Shown: in pieces, positions 12,388 through 23,540 of the stretch
How positions within the stretch are numbered: the stretch's first letter is position 1
Layout of the letters: each line of letters starts with the position of its first letter
Assembly (NCBI RefSeq): GCF_000346465.2
Contig: NC_034014.1
Span: forward strand, 17,844,861-17,908,860
Direction: 5' to 3'
Length of the DNA stretch: 64,000 nucleotides
From: Prunus persica
Taxonomy: Eukaryota; Streptophyta; Magnoliopsida; Rosales; Rosaceae
Made by a program: the position numbers and the translations under genes
The notes under the pieces: model-generated
The model's database searches: none
Told to the model about the DNA's origin: nothing
What the model saw: the letters and a program-made list of their open reading frames with translations, nothing else

Positions 12388-14033
12388 ATGCACAATTTTG
12401 GGGATGAATTCACAATAGAAAGCTACAGAATCCCATGGCTTGTATGGATCCAGGTGATGGTGATGATCCTCCTCCTCATTCTTCTCTTCTGCTTCAGCAT
12501 CTTAGTCTTAGATCTCGATGACCACAGCAACACCACCACCACCAGCAACAACAAGCCTTCATCTTCTTCCACTAGCCGCTTAGTTGCTGATGATTTTCCC
12601 AAGCACAACACCTCAACCACAGCTTTTACACACCGCTTACAAAATACCCAGGTACCGATTTCCTCACACCACTCTGTTTTCTTACTGTTTTACATGATTT
12701 CTCTCTCCTTTTTGCTTATTGATTTCGTTTGTAGCTAGATGTGGAATGTGTTTGGCAGCTAGGAAAATGTGGAAAAGAATCTAAGAAAGAAAGAAAGAAA
12801 GAAATGAATAAATAGTTTCCTGAATTCCCAATCCTACTAATTATATTTGTGTTCATTTTGGTTTTAGTTGTTCTTGTTTCCATTTTTTTTTTTTTATACA
12901 AGCAAAGCAATAGTGGGGAGGGGGATTTCAACCCATGACCGCTTTTAATCGCTTGAGTTACAATTGCTTTTGTTTTAATTGTTTAAAGCAAAGCTACAAT
13001 GACTCGAAATTTTTTTCCCTTTTTTTCGATGTCTGGGTCATCTTTGGAAGGCGGGGATGGGGGATTGGTGGGGTTTGGGGTTTATGGTTGTGGGTTCAGT
13101 AGCATTTCCTTACCCACTTTAAATTTGTTTGTAGAAGTTCTTGCCCATTGACCTAATATCAATTGTGCAATAATTGCCTAATTAGGACCCTGCACTTTTT
13201 TCTTTACATATTTCATCTATAACGGAATTATTTGCCCATAATTTGTCAAAAATAAAAGGTAAAGAGAACCTCCCTCTAACGTTGTGGAAGATGTTGAAGA
13301 AAATAAACTCTCACATCAGAAACTTGACTAAATAAATTACAACATATAATGAATTGGGGTGCCTTTTTTGTTTCTTTTGTTGAACAACTGGAACGCATGC
13401 TTTCCGTCTTCAAGTCTGAGAGAAGTGCTTTTGGTGGAAATTCCATTTTGTGCAAATTGAGTGATTTTGTGGTAAAACCCTTGTACCAATTAACATACTC
13501 CAAAGTCCAAATGTTTTTTTCTTTTTCTGGTAGAACCCTTAGATTTTCTCATCTTTAATTTGAAATACCCTCGTTGCCCTTGTTTAGAAAAAAAAAAACC
13601 ACATTACCTTTTCATTCTAAAATTGCTTTAACCTCATTTGTATTATTTTTATTTTTATTCTAGGCCAATAGAAAATTTCATATGACAATGTTTTGTTCAT
13701 TGTTTTTGCTGTCCAGTTAAGCATGTTTAATGATAACACCTGCTGTTGTAATTAGAATTAGGCAATGTATAATTATACGTACACAAATGTGAGCCTGTAA
13801 GATCTTGGCAGGTAGAAGAAAGCATAAAAGGGGAGATAGTAGCAAGCACAACAAGTAGAATAATGAGAGGAGAGGACTTGTTAGAAATGGAGGCCCCTAC
13901 AGCATTCCATCTATATTTCCACCCTTGCTATTATTTTAGGCTGGCCAGACTTGCATTTCTTAAATGTCTGGGCTTGGACTTTGCCTCTGAGAGTTCTTCA
14001 ACCCCACAAAGAGGAAAAAGAAGAGAAAGTTGA
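12388..14033 (+). CDS. Small single-pass membrane protein of unknown function (161 aa, 2 exons)
   Basis: Exon 1 is 12388-12651 (88 codons) and ends CCCAG|GTACC. Exon 2 is 13812-14033 and starts TTGGCAG|GTAGAAG, giving 73 residues plus stop in phase 0. The frame opens further upstream, but 12388 is the first ATG. Residues about 16-40 form one strong hydrophobic helix after a short N-terminus, followed by a Ser/Thr/Asn-rich linker. Exon 2 carries a compact motif, HLYFHPCYYFRLA then FLKCLGLD, ending in a basic, Ser-rich tail. I recall similar HPC-x-YF/FLKCLG motifs in uncharacterised plant proteins but cannot name the family. The hydrophobic helix implies a membrane location; orientation is not determinable. 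The 5' UTR carries a (CT)n tract. Splice phases and both consensus sites support a functional gene. Confidence 0.75.
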
Positions 14034-15464
14034 CGTGAATTCTCCTCCCAAGGGTTGCCTAGTTTAGGTTGTAACTTGTAAGGGGTGAAGCAAAGATCAC
14101 CAACAAGTACACTCGTAGCAGAAACCAATTATGGACTCGTGGGGTGTGAGAAAATATTGTATAGTACTGGAATACGGCAAGGTGATATAAGGTGTAGGAG
14201 CTCATCTCCAAGCCCGGTACTGTTCTGCAGCACCAATTTATTGACCACATTGTAAAAATACCACATTGATTGAGAATGGTATTTGAGTGATTGTAGGAGA
14301 TTGTAGGAGAGGACCATTGAACCAAGGACTCAGACATTGTTTGAAAAGAAAATTTAGTTGTATTTTACCATATAAATCTGCAATGAAAATGATTTTAGTT
14401 ACGGTAGTATTAGAGTTTACTTTTGAATTTGCACTAACATTAGGTGTACCTAATTTGGATCCTAATTGTGGAACCCAAGAACTAATCTTTTGAAATTTAC
14501 ATGCACTAACATCATGCACATGTTGTAAGAGTTTTCGGGTTCGATTCATTAGTATATATGGTCATGTTGTGTGCTGTTCATGGGTAGACACATGATATAT
14601 GAATAAGTTAAATACTATTTTCCACCTTAAAGAAAATTGAAGAGAGATGTCATCTCAATTTATTGAAATCCATGGGAGTGGTTGAGGATGTCTAGTATGT
14701 GGGCCTGAATCAAACAAAACTCCGAATTAAAAAATAAAAGTGATTGATGTGAAATTAGTTGCATATGTTGCCCATTAATGGATGGCCTCATGTTAGGGAG
14801 AATGTTGAAGAATATGAAGTTACATATCGAAAAATTAATAAAATATAATAAATAGTTCCACTACTAATAACATCGAGATTTTTTGTATAAAACCTCACAT
14901 CGTATATGTGGGTTATTAAGTTGGAAATAATATCAATGTTACTAATAGTAAGTCGTGGATCCATCCCTCTGAAATCTTAACAGGCGTAAAGAATTGTAAT
15001 TTCTTTTATTTCTTCTTTTTTCGAAAGTTTTTTTTTAAAATTATTTGAAAACTATTGCAATACCTTTACCTAGGGTTTGTCACGGGCCGAGCCAGTCAGA
15101 AACTTTTTTGTTCAGGTCGAGTTTTACATATTTTTTTAAAATTTTTCGAGCAAGGCTATGGGCAGGCCCAGACGGGAATTGAAGAGGAGAAATTGATATT
15201 TCCATTGTTTGGCAACTTAAACATGAAAAATCTTGAAAATTAGGGATCAAGATTCCTTAATTTAATTTCCACCAAAATATTCATTATTTTGCAATTTCTA
15301 TTGAATATGAATTTGTTTTCACTATCATTTATGTCATTCACAAAATTTGACATACATAAATTCAAACACTGAAATTTTTAATTGACAGAAATTTAAACGA
15401 CAGATATCTAAGTTTCTCATTTAATAATTCTATGCAATTTTCAATTCCTTCGTCCAAACAGAAG
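14034..15464. other. Intergenic region, 3' of the 161-aa protein gene
   Basis: The first few hundred bases are probably 3' UTR of the preceding gene. Beyond this I see no gene, only AT-rich DNA with short open frames that lack recognisable motifs. Confidence 0.5.
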
Positions 15465-15472
15465 GTTAGAGT

Positions 15473-16016
15473 TAGGGGTGGGCGCGGTCCGGTTCGGTCC
15501 GGTTCTCACCTCAAACCGGAACCGAAACCGGTATTATTTAACTGGTTCGGTTAGGTCCGATTTAGGCAAAAAAAATTTTGAAAACCGGCCGGTTCGGTTC
15601 TAACCGGTTCTGGTCCGGTTCTGACCGGTTTCGGTTTTGAACTGGATTATTAATTTATTTAATAAAAAAATTATAATAAATAACTTATTTTTTTAGCTTA
15701 AAAATGAACAAATAATCCAATTCATACATTTAGAAATTTTTTGAAATTAAACTTGGAAAATTAGTGATTATAGAAGTTAAAAAATGGCATTAGATTTTAA
15801 AATTTTGTAAAAATATAAATATAAAATATATGACCGGTCCGGTTCGGTCCGGTCCGGTGCGGAGAGATGTAAAACTAGAACCGGAACCGGTTGGAACCGG
15901 TTCGGTCCGGTTTCGGTCCGGTTTGTTGACTTTTTTGGTCAACAGGTTTTTTTTCCGGTTTTTTTTCACCGGTTAGGTTCGGTGTTCCGGTTTTCCAGTC
16001 CCGATGCCCACCCCTA
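15473..16016. mobile_element. Non-autonomous hAT element, 544 bp
   Basis: Ends are TAGGGGTGGGC and its inverted partner GCCCACCCCTA, flanked by the perfect 8-bp duplication GTTAGAGT (15465-15472 and 16017-16024). An 8-bp duplication with TAGGGGTGGGC-type termini is the hAT hallmark. The body consists of clustered GGTTCGGTCCGGTT-type repeats around an AT-rich core. It has no transposase frame. The related unit at 22496-23035 shares the ends and the CCGGTT-rich arms. Confidence 0.85.
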
Positions 16017-16032
16017 GTTAGAGTAGTCATGT

Positions 16033-16035
<3 letters not shown>

Positions 16036-16085
<50 letters not shown>

Positions 16086-16860
16086 CTAACTGCCCTTCCC
16101 CCAAAACTTTTCTTAGCGTCGCAGCCCCGTTTGAGTTGAGAGAAGGTCATTATTCCTCCTCCCCTCTCCTCTATTTCCTTCTTTGCTTTCTTGCTCCCAT
16201 GTCAGCTAATATTCTATCTCTCTCCTATGTGAGAGTTTTATTTTGTTGTTTTTGTTTTTTCATAGTTGTCCACCCTCTATTTTCCCTCAATGACAACCCC
16301 ACTATTTTATTTTGTTGTTTTTGTTTTTTCATGGTTGTCCATCTTGTTTTCCCTCAGTCACAACCCCACTGTCACATCCATGCCTTTGTCCTTCCCCTAG
16401 CTATTGAGTGTTCAACTGACTTCTCCTCCCTTGTGCTTGTGTCTCTCAAGACTAATGTTTGTGAGATGGCTTCTTGGTTTTGGGAGTGTGGGATCTTCTT
16501 AGATCCATCATTTGACCATATGAGTATGATGCGGCTTTTGCTTCTTCCCCATTCTCATTCGTCAGTCTCTTCGGGTGTCTTCACAAACTTTTGTTCTAGT
16601 GGTCGTGGTGCTTATCACGGCGGCAGTGATGGCGGCAACGTTGACGGTGACAACTCATGGTTAAAGTTAACCTTGTTAGATAGGGTTCGGGTTTATAGTG
16701 TTGTTGGGCTTTTGTTTGTGGGCTTAATTTAGTTTATTTTGTTTTGTTTTAGTTTTAATGATGTTGGGCCTGGGATGTTATGATTATTATTATTGGGCCT
16801 TTTGTAATGTTCTGTTTCTTATTCATGGAACATATCTTGACCAGGGAAAAAAAAAAAAAA
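16036..16860 (+). mobile_element. Poly(A) non-LTR retroposon (LINE/SINE-like), copy 1
   Basis: A poly(A) run at 16847-16860 and a 14-bp target duplication, AGTAGTCATGTGAT (16022-16035) against AGTAGTCATATGAT (16860-16873), bracket this unit. It begins with a long (CT)n run (16036-16081). A 233-residue open frame on the + strand spans it but is low-complexity and includes a ~66-bp tandem duplication (16239 and 16306), so I do not call it a gene. GGCGGC-rich and TGGGCTT blocks near its 3' end resemble those at 43090-43190 in the retroposon at 42247-43353. It landed directly beside the hAT element; the two target duplications overlap by three bases. Confidence 0.75.
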
Positions 16861-16873
16861 GTAGTCATATGAT

Positions 16874-17269
16874 AAATCATAAATTTTGAAAAATCGAGAT
16901 GATATTTTTGAAGTTTTTCTTTAAGTTGGCAAATTGAAATTGATGTATTAACTTTTGATGATGTTTCTAAATTTTCCCACATAAAAAGGAGCAAAAACCC
17001 GATTTAAAAGAAAGACAAAAGAAGGGAAATTCACAAGTCAAAAGACTCTCACTCATTCTTAGCACTAAAACACAGTGGCAGGTGTCTCTTGCGAAGTACT
17101 TTGTTTCTTTTTGTGTTTCGCCGACAACATAAGGTGTCAGGTGAAATAACTGCACCAAACCACCGATCACCAAAACAGGCAAACTAATTGAACAACAAGA
17201 AGAAGAAGAAGAAGTAAACAAAAGAAGCAGAAACAGAGGCAAGAAAACCAAAAGGAAATTCATCAGAAT
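16874..17269 (+). promoter_or_regulatory. Probable promoter and 5' UTR of the 92-aa protein gene
   Basis: This ~400-bp gap precedes the ATG at 17270. It includes an AG-rich stretch at 17190-17265 (AGAAGAAGAAG) of the kind seen in plant 5' UTRs. No TATA box can be assigned with confidence. Confidence 0.4.
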
Positions 17270-17446
17270 ATGGAAAGTTCAGCAACTGAGGAGCAGCAGA
17301 GGGAAGGACCCCGTTTCAACAGCCCCTGCACTTTCTTTGAACACGTCATCATGGCTTGCCTCGACTGTTTGGGACTTCATGATGATCATAATCAACACCC
17401 TCCTCCTCTACAGACCGAAAGAGAAATGAAATTTAATGTAATATAC

Positions 17447-17487
<41 letters not shown>

Positions 17488-17669
17488 ATAGTTTGTTTTG
17501 CAATCCTTTCTTTTTGTATGTATGGGCCTGGCTGTATGTATTTATGTATGTAATGCAGGAAGAGACAATTATGATGATGGCTACAAGATCAAGGAAGGCG
17601 ACTAAACCACCTATAAGCTCTGGTCCAGGTGGTCAGATTAACTATTCTTCATCTGTTTCTTCCTCCTAA
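17270..17669 (+). CDS. Small Cys-containing protein of unknown function (92 aa, 2 exons)
   Basis: Exon 1 is 17270-17437 (56 codons, donor AAT|GTAATA); exon 2 is 17559-17669 (acceptor ATGCAG|GAAGAG; 36 codons plus stop). The intron is phase 0 and only 121 bases long, about 33 of them a (CT)n tract at 17451-17483. The protein has a central CTFFEHV and ACLDCLGL motif, then an acidic/His patch, and a C-terminal PPISSGPGGQIN motif before a Ser tail. There is no signal peptide or membrane helix. I recall similar small plant proteins with a CLxCLG motif and a P-I-S-S-G-x-G-x-Q-I-N tail, function unknown. The conserved motifs in both exons support a real gene. Confidence 0.75.
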
Positions 17670-20600
17670 ACTACTTCAATCACAGCTCTAGCTCAACACA
17701 GACATTCCACAAACCTAGCATGGCTTCTACAGCCTTTTTCTCTTTTTCTTTCCAAGTTTTCTCTAGGTTTGTACATTTGTAAGATCTATTTCTAATCAAG
17801 TAGAACTGATGAGGACATTAATGTACAGTTATGGATCTATTATCCAACTAATGGAAGTCTCTTGTTGGTTTCTTTGCTCTAACAAAATGTAAATTGCTCT
17901 CCCTTTTTTGGGTTCTTTTGTCTGTGATTGATCAGGAGCTCTTCCTACTTCACTTTTTAGTAACGCGCTTTCCTTGTTCATGTTCTTAACTTCCTCTTCT
18001 GTCTTCTTTGTGCTTTCTCAACTGTGATTTATGATAATTTAAAGAGCGCTGTTTGGGTCCTTAAAACTTAAGACGAGCTCCTCCTCATAATAAATGGGAT
18101 TTCCACACTTGTTCAACAACAATTTGTTCATAATATTTGAGTTAAGGTTTTGCTTCTCTAACAAAGTGGGGGATCAATGCCACTAACCCAAATAGCTATT
18201 GCCATGATAATTTAAGTTTATTACCATTTTTATATAAAAAGCAATGGTATTGATGGGTTTAGTCCAGTTCTATACAGGATGTCCAATGTGTGAATATCAT
18301 TGTAAACAACAAAACATACAATGTATTTTCGTTAATATTGATAGAATATCGTATGGCATATCGATAATTCAGTGTTTAATTAAAAATAGGAAGTCCTACA
18401 TAAAACAATTTTGTAGATTCGAGATATTCCCAGACAATGTATAAAAACATGATGTGTGTATATAAGTTGTCTGTAGATAATTTGTTTGCTTTGGAAATTG
18501 AAACCCACCCAAACTTGTTGAAAGAAAAGAAAAAGCTTAGGAAAAAGTAAGGTTCCTCTATATATATTTATATAAAAAAAAGGATTAGTTTGCAATTTAA
18601 TAATTTTTACTCATCTCTTTTGTAAAATATTTATTAGGTTAGCAATTTTCATCTCGTTTTGCCCGTACACATTTCTTCCTTTGTTTTGTATATATATATA
18701 TTTTATACAAATAATATTCTAATTTAATTTAATCTAAATTATGAGGAGTGGGATAAGGAACTCTAGTGAAGAGGAAAGAGTACATCCACTCTAACCAACT
18801 TGACTAACTTCATATCTGCCTTTTATTTTGTACTTTGATTCCCCTTTTCTTTACTCAATTACCAAAATACATAAATATACAAAAGAATACGAACTGGTAA
18901 AACGTAAGCACACCAACAACAACAAAAAAACGTAAGCATGAAAATCTCTACCCTTTTGAGGCAGTAAAATTGTGGTGGTGACATCAAAGCAATAGAAATG
19001 AACATTCCAAGAGGAAAAGATAATTAAAAAATATATAAAAAAACAGAAATGAATAAGTGTCTAGCGGTCTTGAGGTGAAAGGGAGGTGGTACTTTTGTCA
19101 TGTTTTACTTGGTATGGAGCTCTTATCCCTCTTGCAAGCGAGAATCTCAATGTCCTTTACACTTTTCCATCTATCAAAATCAGGGAATCTCAATGTCCTT
19201 TGCACTTTCCCTTCTATCAAAATCAGGGAGAAGGAGAGGGCCAGCATGTGGCTACCATTAGTTGCTGTCTGCAAATCCGACCATAAATCAATAGCATCTG
19301 CTGCTACACTGCAACCTCTAAGTAAAAGAGATTGATTTTCTTTTCTAGTCTCTCAACACTCAAATGATGTGCCCAGGTCATTAGGGTTGGGGCTCCGAAA
19401 GTTCGATGTGGTTAACGGGTAGAGATCTCTCCCGAACCGATCCGTGCTCAGATCTACTCACATCCTTGAGCAAGTTTCTCATATTAGACCCTATGTTATT
19501 GCCCCAGGGAACCTTACTAAGGCTGTGGGTTTTCGCAGCTTTAAGGTTTTCATTTTATACTTGTATCCACCACCAGTGAGTGAGGGTTCAGACCAAGGAA
19601 AGAAAGAAAAAAGTAGCTTCTCAGTTTTATTTCTTTTTGCTTCTAAGATATAAAATAAGTTTGGATTCCTTCCCCAAAAGAAAAATGATAACATCAGGTT
19701 TGTAGACACATTACAGAAATCATGTGACCATAAATTTTGAATTTGTCCGATTTGGTTAGTGTGTTTTAATCCGTTAATCACACGTAGAGGCTCACACATT
19801 AAAGTAGATTAATGTCAAATTCAGCAAAAGAGACCAAGACTCAGGAAGAAATTGTTCAAATTCGAGGAAAACACTGGACACCCTGGTATTAAACCCTAAT
19901 ACAAGTACGTTTATGTTCACCAAGTATCATGCAAGGGCCTCAATATAAAAAGAAAATTCTCTAAGAGAACATAATTAAGCACCCTAAATACATAATTAAA
20001 GAGAAAGCCATTCATTTATTTCTACCGTAGCTCTTATCCAAGAAGAGAACATACAAAGATGAAAATCAGGACTGCCCAATTTACCATCCAATCACATTTT
20101 CTGCCCATTTTTTTCCCACTTACCCTAAAGCATTTAATTAATATATTTTCTTCCTAACTGTACCTGTGGTGCTCGGTTATCCTCCTTCGCTTTTCAATGA
20201 CTTCCAAATTTATACCTGTTACTCCATAAACTCCAAGCAAAGAACCTCAGTATTCACATAGCCATAAACAGCAATTTGGTCCATTTGTTAGATTCCAAGT
20301 GTATTCATACTCGTTAATACCATTCGTTGTCGTTCTTCTCAAACTCACCCATCTTCCCCTAAAACTGAGTGTTAATAGTCCTGCTAAAATGGCATACTAG
20401 GATATACGTTTATCAACTGAATTACTTGTTCTAAATCCAACCATGTTCAATCCAACAAAATGATTAAACCTAGTTATAGGCTTATAGCTACGCATTCAAC
20501 TGTATTTTCAATATAGTATATTAGTTCTAGCATGAATATACAATACACTTCATAAGAGCATATGCCTATAGTAGTAATCTTTAATGACTTGGTTCCAGAT

Positions 20601-20999
20601 ATATATTTACTGTTTAATAGATACCAGGTTAACATCAAGCCACAGCCAGCTAAACAGATTATAACATTGCACAACTTTAATCAAAGCTGTAACGTAGTAC
20701 GGGGGAAAATTAAAAGCAGACGATGTTATTTGATCAAGCAGAGGGCATTACAGAGGCGTTCTCATACAAATCTACAAGAAACCAATTACACTTCCAAGTG
20801 ACAAAAAAAAGGAACAAGGCAAACCAAAGGATATCTATCATGAAGGCAACATTCTGAAACGGACAACTGTGACTACAAAGTTCACCATCCTAACTTAGAA
20901 TCATTAAATTGGGACTGAAACCTTTTTTTTTGAAGTTATGTATATTCACAAAAATTTGATGTTGCTCACCCTGAAGCTCTTGTATGGTTGTGATCTACT
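17670..20999. other. Intergenic region between the 92-aa gene and the plastid membrane protein gene
   Basis: I find no coding gene. The start is probably 3' UTR of the 92-aa gene and the end (about 20700-20999) probably 3' UTR of the minus-strand gene. A 44-bp tandem duplication lies at about 19140-19227. The rest is AT-rich without recognisable motifs. Confidence 0.5.
19140..19227. repeat. 44-bp tandem duplication
   Basis: Two adjacent ~44-bp copies share AATCTCAATGTCCTTT and CTATCAAAATCAGGGA with a few mismatches. No known element is recognised. Confidence 0.7.
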
Positions 21000-22299
21000 C
21001 TACCGCTTATTTCGACTGGTTATATAGTTGAGTGCCAGCCTAGAGAACCGGGTGATAGTGAAAAACATTTGCCACAGAGCACGGCCCTTCACAATCCCCT
21101 CCCGTATGCCTCTTGCAGTTCTAGCCAAAACTGGCCCTGGAACCTCAGTTTTCGGACTGGTTACCTCCTGCACCGATGCTAAGCAAGTAAAGATGAATTT
21201 TACATTCATTGCTCCAAAACCTAAGTGAAAACTAAAGGTAAAACAACAATAACCAAAAAAAGACTACAGAAGACATGGATAACCTGATGGAGCCATGTTT
21301 GTCAAGCGGCGCAACCTCTCCTCTGCCACGCGAACAGCTCGAGTGGAACTTCTAACACCCTGTGTAATTTCCTGGCTGCACCACAAACTAAATGAGTCAG
21401 CTGATAATGAGTTAATTAAAGATATCTTCCATTTAGCTTAAGACAAGCATATAAGAACTTTGAAATGGTAAGCCAACCCAAGATCACTGAGCTCCATAGT
21501 GAGGTCACTGATCTCCATCCCGGATAAACGAACAGCAGCCATTGTGTCAGGAAGCTCTTCCCTCATAACATCCATCAGCTTTTCCAGTGATTGAGCTGCT
21601 CTCTTGAAAGCCTTTAGAAAACCACATTGGAAATTCACTTTACTAACAGCGATTGCTCAAGAAAAACATAGCCAATTTCCAATGCTGATTAAAATCAAGT
21701 ATTCAAGACTACAAACCAGAAGCGCGGGGATTGCAGAGCAGAAGAGCCACGTCGCAGAAACTGCTGCCTATTAGAAAAACCCAAAAACCAAAATCAAAAC
21801 TTGACTCAATCGCAGAAACACACCACCAATGTCTGTAATTCTTTCAAAAAATGTTAGCTGAGATTGTTGGGTTTTGCTTTCAGAATACCCTGAAGAAAAA
21901 CCCATCTTGAAGAATCTAATTTCCAAAGCATATTAAACTTCAATCAGAAACAGAACTATGCTTCCAAAAGCATAAAAAGTATATTAAAAATCTAGAGAGA
22001 GAGAGAGTTACGGCGCAAGCAACGACATTGAGCAAGACGATGTTGCGGTGGGTGAGGTTCCAGTGGGAGAGCTGAAGAAGTGAAGCCGAAGGTAATGGAG
22101 ATCCCACACTTTCCGTGTAGTGCGATGAAACTGACGGCTGAGATGCTTCGTTAACACACTCAGACCGTACGGACACCGAGTTCACCCGTCGAGCCGGAAG
22201 TCTGAGATGGTAGGGCAGACGGCCAGGCTTTTTGCTCCCCAGGAAGCTGTAGCTTTGCTTGATTGTGGGTTTCACCTGCAATTTCAGACCAGACAACAT
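21000..22299 (-). CDS. Probable plastid-targeted membrane protein, DUF948-like (247 aa, 5 exons)
   Basis: Exons on the minus strand are 22299-22012, 21767-21717, 21611-21478, 21375-21284 and 21178-21000, all with GT donors and AG acceptors; the phases close to 744 nt. The first ~75 residues are Ser- and Arg-rich with few acidic residues, as in a chloroplast transit peptide. Residues about 86-113 form a hydrophobic segment (NIVLLNVVACA joined to AVSATWLFCSAIPALL). A long amphipathic helix follows, including EISDLTMELSDLG and STRAVRVAEERLRRL, then a basic/hydrophobic C-terminus. One membrane helix followed by repeated D/E-L-x-x-L heptads recalls bacterial DUF948 proteins, but that assignment is inference. 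I recognise the protein as a conserved plant unknown. A hAT element lies about 200 bases upstream of the ATG, and a (CT)n tract at 22314-22334 sits in the presumed 5' UTR. Confidence 0.8.
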
Positions 22300-22495
22300 T
22301 GCTTCCCTCTCTCCTTCTCTCTCTCTCTCTCTCTGGAGGAGCCTACGAGACTCGGTCAGTCGCCCCTCGCACTCTCCACCAGCAGCAAGCAGGCCTCAGC
22401 AGAGCAAACAATTTGTGCGTCATTTCTGGCTAAGCCGAAGGGCCTTTTTGTCATTTCATTGCTGTAAGATTATCAATTGGGCTCTCTGTTTCTAT

Positions 22496-23035
22496 TAGGG
22501 GGTGGGCATTCAAACCGACAAACCGAAAAGCTGAGCTGAACTGCACCGAAAAAAAAATCAAGTTGACCAAAAAGTCAACAACCGGTTAAAATCCGAATTG
22601 GACCAATTTGGACCGATTTTGGTTCCGGTTCTGTCTTAAAAAAGAGACCGGGCCGAACCGAACCAGTCAAATTAAAATATATATAATTTCAATATTTATT
22701 TATGCTATATTTTTAATCTTATAACTAATATTTATTCAAGTTCAATTTCAAAACATCTCTCTCTTCTAGCTTTAATATTTATTTTTATATGAAATTGAAT
22801 AATTTATTAATTTTCAAGTCAAAAAAATAAAATTTCAGTTGAAAATTGTATTAAAAAATAATAATTTTAATAATCCGGTTCAAAACTAAACCGGACAGGA
22901 ATCGGTTCAACCTGAATCGGACAGTTTTTGAATTTTTTTAAATAAAAACTGAATTGAATCAAACCTAATAAATAATATCGGATCAATTCTAATTAGAGAC
23001 AAAAACTAATCAAAACTGAACCTTGCCCGTCCCTA
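22496..23035. mobile_element. Non-autonomous hAT element, 540 bp, in the promoter of the 247-aa protein gene
   Basis: Ends TAGGGGGTGGGC and GCCCGTCCCTA are inverted, and the flanking 8-mers GTTTCTAT and ATTTCTAC match at 6 of 8. The arms carry diverged CCGGTT/CCGAAC repeats like those of 15473-16016. Greater divergence suggests an older insertion. Confidence 0.7.
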
Positions 23036-23355
23036 ATTTCTACCCAATTTGCTGGATTAATCTTGGGCCTCATGTTATAGCGGTTTGGTTATTGCCAAAA
23101 TGGCTAGAGAAACTGTCGGTGCAGTTCCGTTACAACACCGGTGCAGTTTCATCGGTTTCCAGTTTTGAACTGGTTTTACAATATCTAATATAACAGCATA
23201 TATATACAGTTATTCTCTCATTTAGATGTCTGCATGTTATTATCGTGTGGATTATAAACATGAAGAAAAGAAAGGTTCGGTAGTAAAAAAATCATAACGT
23301 CCACATGATAATAACGTTTATACGTCTGCATATATATATATATATATATATATAT

Positions 23356-23540
23356 ACAGTCTCGATCTTTTGGACCACAAGAGTCCAAGAGATTGTTGTC
23401 ACACACCGTTGGATATTAATTCAATTGTTCAAAAAAGTTTCTTAAAAGGAGTTCAAGAGTGAGTGAACCGTTGAATTTACATCCATCGGTGAGTGACCAC
23501 AAATCTCTTGAACCTCTGTAGTCTAAGAGATCAAGACTGT
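23356..23540 (-). mobile_element. Palindromic MITE family A, copy 3
   Basis: A 185-bp unit with ends ACAGTCTCGATCTTTTGG and, on the reverse strand, ACAGTCTTGATCTCTTAG. It is the same family as 1325-1508 and 8751-8935 but inverted: the minus strand aligns with the other two copies. A (TA)n tract precedes it at about 23330-23355 and another follows it. Confidence 0.85.

Noticed and set aside
16031..16732. 233-residue open frame on the + strand
   Set aside because: It coincides with a poly(A) retroposon, starts in a (CT)n tract, repeats a Phe/Cys-rich block through a 66-bp duplication and has no recognisable domain.
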